From NCBI GenBank assembly GCA_001789805.1, contig MGAR01000037.1, positions 1 through 42,439 of the forward strand: a DNA stretch of 42,439 bases, given 5' to 3'. The stretch comes from Candidatus Roizmanbacteria bacterium RIFCSPLOWO2_01_FULL_41_22. Its GTDB lineage: Bacteria > Patescibacteriota > Microgenomatia > UBA1406 > GWC2-37-13. Under the pieces are notes generated by a model. The model worked only from the letters and a program-made list of their open reading frames with translations. It did no database searches and was not told the origin of the DNA. This document shows positions 39,816-42,439 of this stretch, one piece after another; within the stretch, counting starts at the first letter, position 1, and each line of letters begins with the position of its first letter. Position numbers and translations under genes: made by a program.

Positions 39816-41243
39816 TTATTTTGTAATCGGTTCCCTCAAGCGCTTAGTGTTGGTGACATTTGTTGCAGAAGGAGCACTCTCATCATCCACAATATTAAAT
39901 ACTCCACTATACATTCCCATGCTACACGTATATCGGACTTGGCCAGCTTCAGTTGGAGTAAATTCAATAATATTTTCTCCTGCTTCAAGATTTTTTCGTA
40001 TTCCCAATTTTGGAGATACAATACTCGCCGCGCATGTAAATACATCTTCTGATGTGACAATCCATTTAACAGGTATGCCTTTTTTTATGGTGAATGAATT
40101 TGGCGAATATCCTGATGAAGTTTGGGTCATTTTAACGACTTGTACACCATCTTTTAAAGTGACATTTGGATCATTTACAGTTGCTGCAGTTGTTTGGGGA
40201 CTAATAAATGCATTTACATCAATCCCGCTTAAATTGAGTCCGTTTGAAATGTTAAAGAGAGCCATGAATATAACTACGAGTCCTGCAAATTTGAAAAATG
40301 GTTTTGCAAAAGCGCCTTTAACCATAGAGGTAAGCCCCCCAATTCCTAAAAGTCCTGGTGCAGTGCCAAGTGCAAACACACCCATGGTGAGAGCTCCTTT
40401 TATGGGGCTGCCACTACTGATTGCAAAAAGTTGCATGGCTTGCGTAAATCCACAGGGTAAAAAGAATGTAGATGCTCCCATAATAAATGAATTTTTATGG
40501 CTATATTCTTTTTCTGACTGCGCTTTGATTCCCAGAGCTCTACTTATCCCATTTGGAAGAGTAAATTTAAGTCCTGTTAGCCGTGGGAAAATTTCAGTTA
40601 ATTGTAATCCCATAAGGATCATCACAGCCCCCACCGCAATAATGAGAAGACCCAGAGTGGTAGTTGAAAGTTGGAAAAATGAGCCAGCATATCCAATGAT
40701 CCCTCCGAGGACAAAGAAGGAGATAATGCGCCCGGCATTAAAAAATAAATGAGGTTTAAATTTTTGCAGAAGCGTCGCTTGGGGATGCTTTTCAACAAAC
40801 CGTGCTGATGCTGCAAGCACAAGTCCTCCTACCAGAGCCATGCAGGTTGATACACCAGCGGTAAGTCCAACGAGAAATACAATTGGTAAACTTCCATAAT
40901 TGTTGCCTACCCCTTTGAGTGAGAAATTGAATATTCCTAGAGTACTTCCGATTAAATAGAGGAGAACAAGGATTAAGAAAGCATATCCTAGGTCAACATA
41001 ATCTTGCATGCGTTTTGAAAAAAAAGATTTTTGTTCGTTTACTCCTATCGTATAGCCAGCAGCACATACTGCTTTTTCTATTTTTTTCTGTTCGAGATGT
41101 CCTTGGTAGTATATTTCAGCCACTCCTCTTTTTTCGCTTACAATTGCTTTTTTAACAACTTGTATTTTCATTAACTCATCTTCAATTAAGATCTCACACG
41201 ACCGACAATGCATGTCTTTTATGGGAATAGTTTTTGTGAACAT
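39816..41243 (-). CDS. HMA-SafE/TauE-like membrane-cupredoxin fusion
   Basis: A 475-residue three-part protein. Residues 1-75 are an HMA domain with MHCRSC (Cys13, Cys16). About 80-335 form a polytopic membrane domain of the TauE/SafE, DsbD-like kind (LVGLTAGVSTCMALVGGLVL and STFFLPCGFTQAMQLFA, each with a conserved Cys). About 360-455 are a cupredoxin-like domain with VFTCAAS and TCSMGMYSG, as in cupredoxin_1 proteins. Fusions of these parts are known beside copper ATPases. It probably hands copper across or reduces it at the membrane. The sequence ends in a short charged tail. It heads a minus-strand operon with copA. Confidence 0.85.
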   Translation of the reverse strand: MFTKTIPIKDMHCRSCEILIEDELMKIQVVKKAIVSEKRGVAEIYYQGHLEQKKIEKAVCAAGYTIGVNEQKSFFSKRMQDYVDLGYAFLILVLLYLIGSTLGIFNFSLKGVGNNYGSLPIVFLVGLTAGVSTCMALVGGLVLAASARFVEKHPQATLLQKFKPHLFFNAGRIISFFVLGGIIGYAGSFFQLSTTTLGLLIIAVGAVMILMGLQLTEIFPRLTGLKFTLPNGISRALGIKAQSEKEYSHKNSFIMGASTFFLPCGFTQAMQLFAISSGSPIKGALTMGVFALGTAPGLLGIGGLTSMVKGAFAKPFFKFAGLVVIFMALFNISNGLNLSGIDVNAFISPQTTAATVNDPNVTLKDGVQVVKMTQTSSGYSPNSFTIKKGIPVKWIVTSEDVFTCAASIVSPKLGIRKNLEAGENIIEFTPTEAGQVRYTCSMGMYSGVFNIVDDESAPSATNVTNTKRLREPITK

Positions 41244-41380
41244 AGGGCTTTCTATATAGTCAACTGTTAATAACGGCTCTCAGGATACAAAATGAGATAT
41301 GAAGAAAGTATGAAGATTGCCCATTTTTATATCCTTCTAAAGAACTTCACATTATGTAAATCTATATAATATTATTAAGT
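41244..41380. promoter_or_regulatory. Divergent promoter region of the copper block
   Basis: The plus side has a perfect -10 TATAAT at 41365-41370, ten bases before the ATG of the ferric-reductase-like gene, so that mRNA would be nearly leaderless. The minus side shows TATATA about 13 bases upstream of the fusion-protein start. No known copper operator (CsoR or CueR type) is recognisable by eye. Confidence 0.4.
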
Positions 41381-42163
41381 ATGTCAAAATATACGAAGGA
41401 TTTTCATTCAGTAGTTAAAGATAGGACACCATTAAAATGGAGCGAAGCTCCGTATGCATATACCGTAGCCTTCTTTTTTGCATTAGTATTATTCGTAATA
41501 TTTTCAATATATCTTTTTAATAGACGGGGATTTTATGATCTCTACATAATTAATAAAGTTTTTGCTGGTGTGGCCATTTTTCAGCTTGGAATAGTCCTTC
41601 TTATGGGCCCTTTATGTAGAATGTTTTATATATTTGACCACTTGCTAAGATTCAGAAAAGAGTTTGGAATTATTGCTTTCTTTTTTGCAGTTCTTCATAG
41701 CACATCATCTCTATTTTTACTAAAAAGCTATTTCCCTATAGAAAAATATTTTACAACTGAAAGAATTCCTTTTACGTTTGGACTGATGGGAATATTGATT
41801 CTTATTTTTATTTTTCTAATATCAAATAAAAAGTCGATGGATATCATCGGTTTTAAAAGATGGTGGATTATTCAATATTGGGGAGTAAGAGCAGCTTTTC
41901 TTGTTGTGGCACTGCATGTATTTGTTATGAAAACTCCAGGATGGATTGATTGGTACAAAAAAGGTGGGGCTAACGCGCTTGTCCATCCCGAATGGCCTGG
42001 CCTTGGTCTTTTGGAAGGTTGGTTTATATTTTTTGTAATTTTGATCCGCATAGCTGAGACGATTAATATTAATTTAGGAAGATTGATTTGGTACATATCT
42101 GTCCCCGCTCTTCCACTAATTTATTTTTTAACATTCTCCTGGGGCAGAAAATTTTTACCATAA
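41381..42163 (+). CDS. Ferric reductase-like transmembrane protein
   Basis: A 260-residue membrane protein with six to seven hydrophobic segments and the ferric-reductase/MsrQ layout: GPLCRMFYIFDHLLRFRKEFGIIAFFFAVLHS gives Arg-rich then His (haem ligand), and VRAAFLVVALHVFVM gives the second His. The C-terminal half, including WIDWYKKGG, differs from FRE proteins, and there is no FAD or NAD domain. It may pass electrons across the membrane to metals. It lies divergent to the copper operon and shares its intergenic region, so joint regulation is likely. Confidence 0.72.
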   Translation: MSKYTKDFHSVVKDRTPLKWSEAPYAYTVAFFFALVLFVIFSIYLFNRRGFYDLYIINKVFAGVAIFQLGIVLLMGPLCRMFYIFDHLLRFRKEFGIIAFFFAVLHSTSSLFLLKSYFPIEKYFTTERIPFTFGLMGILILIFIFLISNKKSMDIIGFKRWWIIQYWGVRAAFLVVALHVFVMKTPGWIDWYKKGGANALVHPEWPGLGLLEGWFIFFVILIRIAETININLGRLIWYISVPALPLIYFLTFSWGRKFLP

Positions 42164-42179
42164 AATGCAGAATCGTCGT

Positions 42180-42439
42180 TTATTGTTTCAAAAAATAATT
42201 ATAAAGTTTGGCAAAAAGGTACCCAACTAACCAGGCCGTGATTGTTGCCGAAACAATTCCTAAAATAAATGATTCTGTACTTAAATTCCAAGCGCTAATT
42301 TTACTTATATCTATGCCATGGAACCACGATCTCGCTACATTCATTAGAAAGTCTGGAAATAAACCCACTAATAATCTACATACGACATAAACAATCGCTG
42401 TTGTTGCTGCCGCTGCATTGGCGGTTCCAATTAGATTAT
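42180..42439 (-). CDS. DUF5676-like membrane protein, partial
   Basis: The frame is open from the right window edge to the TAA at 42180-42182, so at least 85 codons are present and the start is missing. It contains a hydrophobic segment near the edge (AAAATTAIVYVVCRLLVGLF), then the loop ARSWFHGIDISKI and a second membrane segment (FILGIVSATITAWLVGYLFA) ending in KLYNYFLKQ. This matches, from memory, the C-terminal part of DUF5676 proteins, often near copper genes. An internal GTG at 42368 would give a 62-residue protein but is not needed. Its stop is 16 bases from the end of the ferric reductase-like gene. Confidence 0.6.
   Translation of the reverse strand, partial: NLIGTANAAAATTAIVYVVCRLLVGLFPDFLMNVARSWFHGIDISKISAWNLSTESFILGIVSATITAWLVGYLFAKLYNYFLKQ

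Noticed and set aside
39847-40752. A 301-codon open frame on the plus strand opposite the HMA-SafE-cupredoxin gene
   Set aside because: It is the antisense shadow of a well supported gene; its composition is that of a mirrored membrane protein and it has no recognisable domain.
1-42439. UGA recoded as glycine or tryptophan, as in some CPR lineages
   Set aside because: TGA serves as the stop of many complete genes here, including those with ATGA overlaps, and no conserved domain needs UGA read as an amino acid.

Overview
The window looks like a chromosomal segment of a Candidate Phyla Radiation (Patescibacteria) bacterium, most likely of the Microgenomates type. The reasons are: densely packed genes with many 4-base ATGA start/stop overlaps, several membrane glycosyltransferases of the GT-C fold, short divergent versions of household proteins (Lgt-like, DksA/TraR-like, YebC, NadD, NadE), a membrane-anchored Mur ligase beside a FemAB-type ligase, many secreted proteins of unknown function, and a stand-alone GIY-YIG protein attached to a tRNA gene. 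TGA is used as an ordinary stop in many genes, so the lineages that recode UGA are excluded. The taxon is inferred from gene content only; no rRNA is present.

Layout. 152-2960: tldD-tldE protease pair. 3039-8375 (+): a four-CBS protein with a C-terminal HPF-like domain, then an envelope-glycan cluster (two GT-C enzymes, a methyltransferase, a small six-cysteine membrane protein). 8376-11879 (-): four genes coupled by 4-base overlaps (HAD protein, nucleotide-sugar epimerase, GT4 glycosyltransferase, methyltransferase). 12087-14430 (+): Lgt-like and DksA/TraR-like genes, then a LytR_C-type membrane protein and a small membrane protein. 14406-18268: a TPR protein with acidic tail and three secreted or anchored proteins. 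18355-20259 (+): membrane proteins around yebC. 20260-21171: mostly non-coding, with repeats, a 45-codon gene and a long perfect hairpin. 21172-26402 (-): a cell-wall type cluster (DsbA-like, alpha/beta hydrolase, membrane Mur ligase, DegT aminotransferase, FemAB ligase). 26526-27611: orphan PAS histidine kinase. 27964-30738: HAD nucleotidase-nadD-nadE, then an SDR. 30875-33073: ATP-grasp ligase, C39-like cysteine peptidase and SET-domain protein, a compact cassette that could act on a peptide or protein. 33086-34615 (-): another GT-C protein.

From about 34630 the character changes. A tRNA-Ser(GGA) gene at 35240-35327 is preceded by a GIY-YIG gene whose stop codon lies inside the tRNA. Further upstream is a second, broken copy of the tRNA 5' half, split by a GC-rich hairpin. 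Repeats shared with this region recur upstream. Downstream of the tRNA lie broken genes (SDR tail, toxin-antitoxin-like head, frameshifted DUF2958), an AT-rich FkbM methyltransferase, and then a copper-handling block: CopA, an HMA-SafE-cupredoxin fusion, a ferric-reductase-like membrane protein and a DUF5676-like protein cut by the window edge. I read 34630-42439 as a tRNA-associated variable region or island.

The strongest candidates for something undescribed are the ATP-grasp/C39/SET cassette, the CBS-HPF fusion as a possible nucleotide-sensing ribosome-hibernation factor, and the GIY-YIG/tRNA-Ser element with its repeats.
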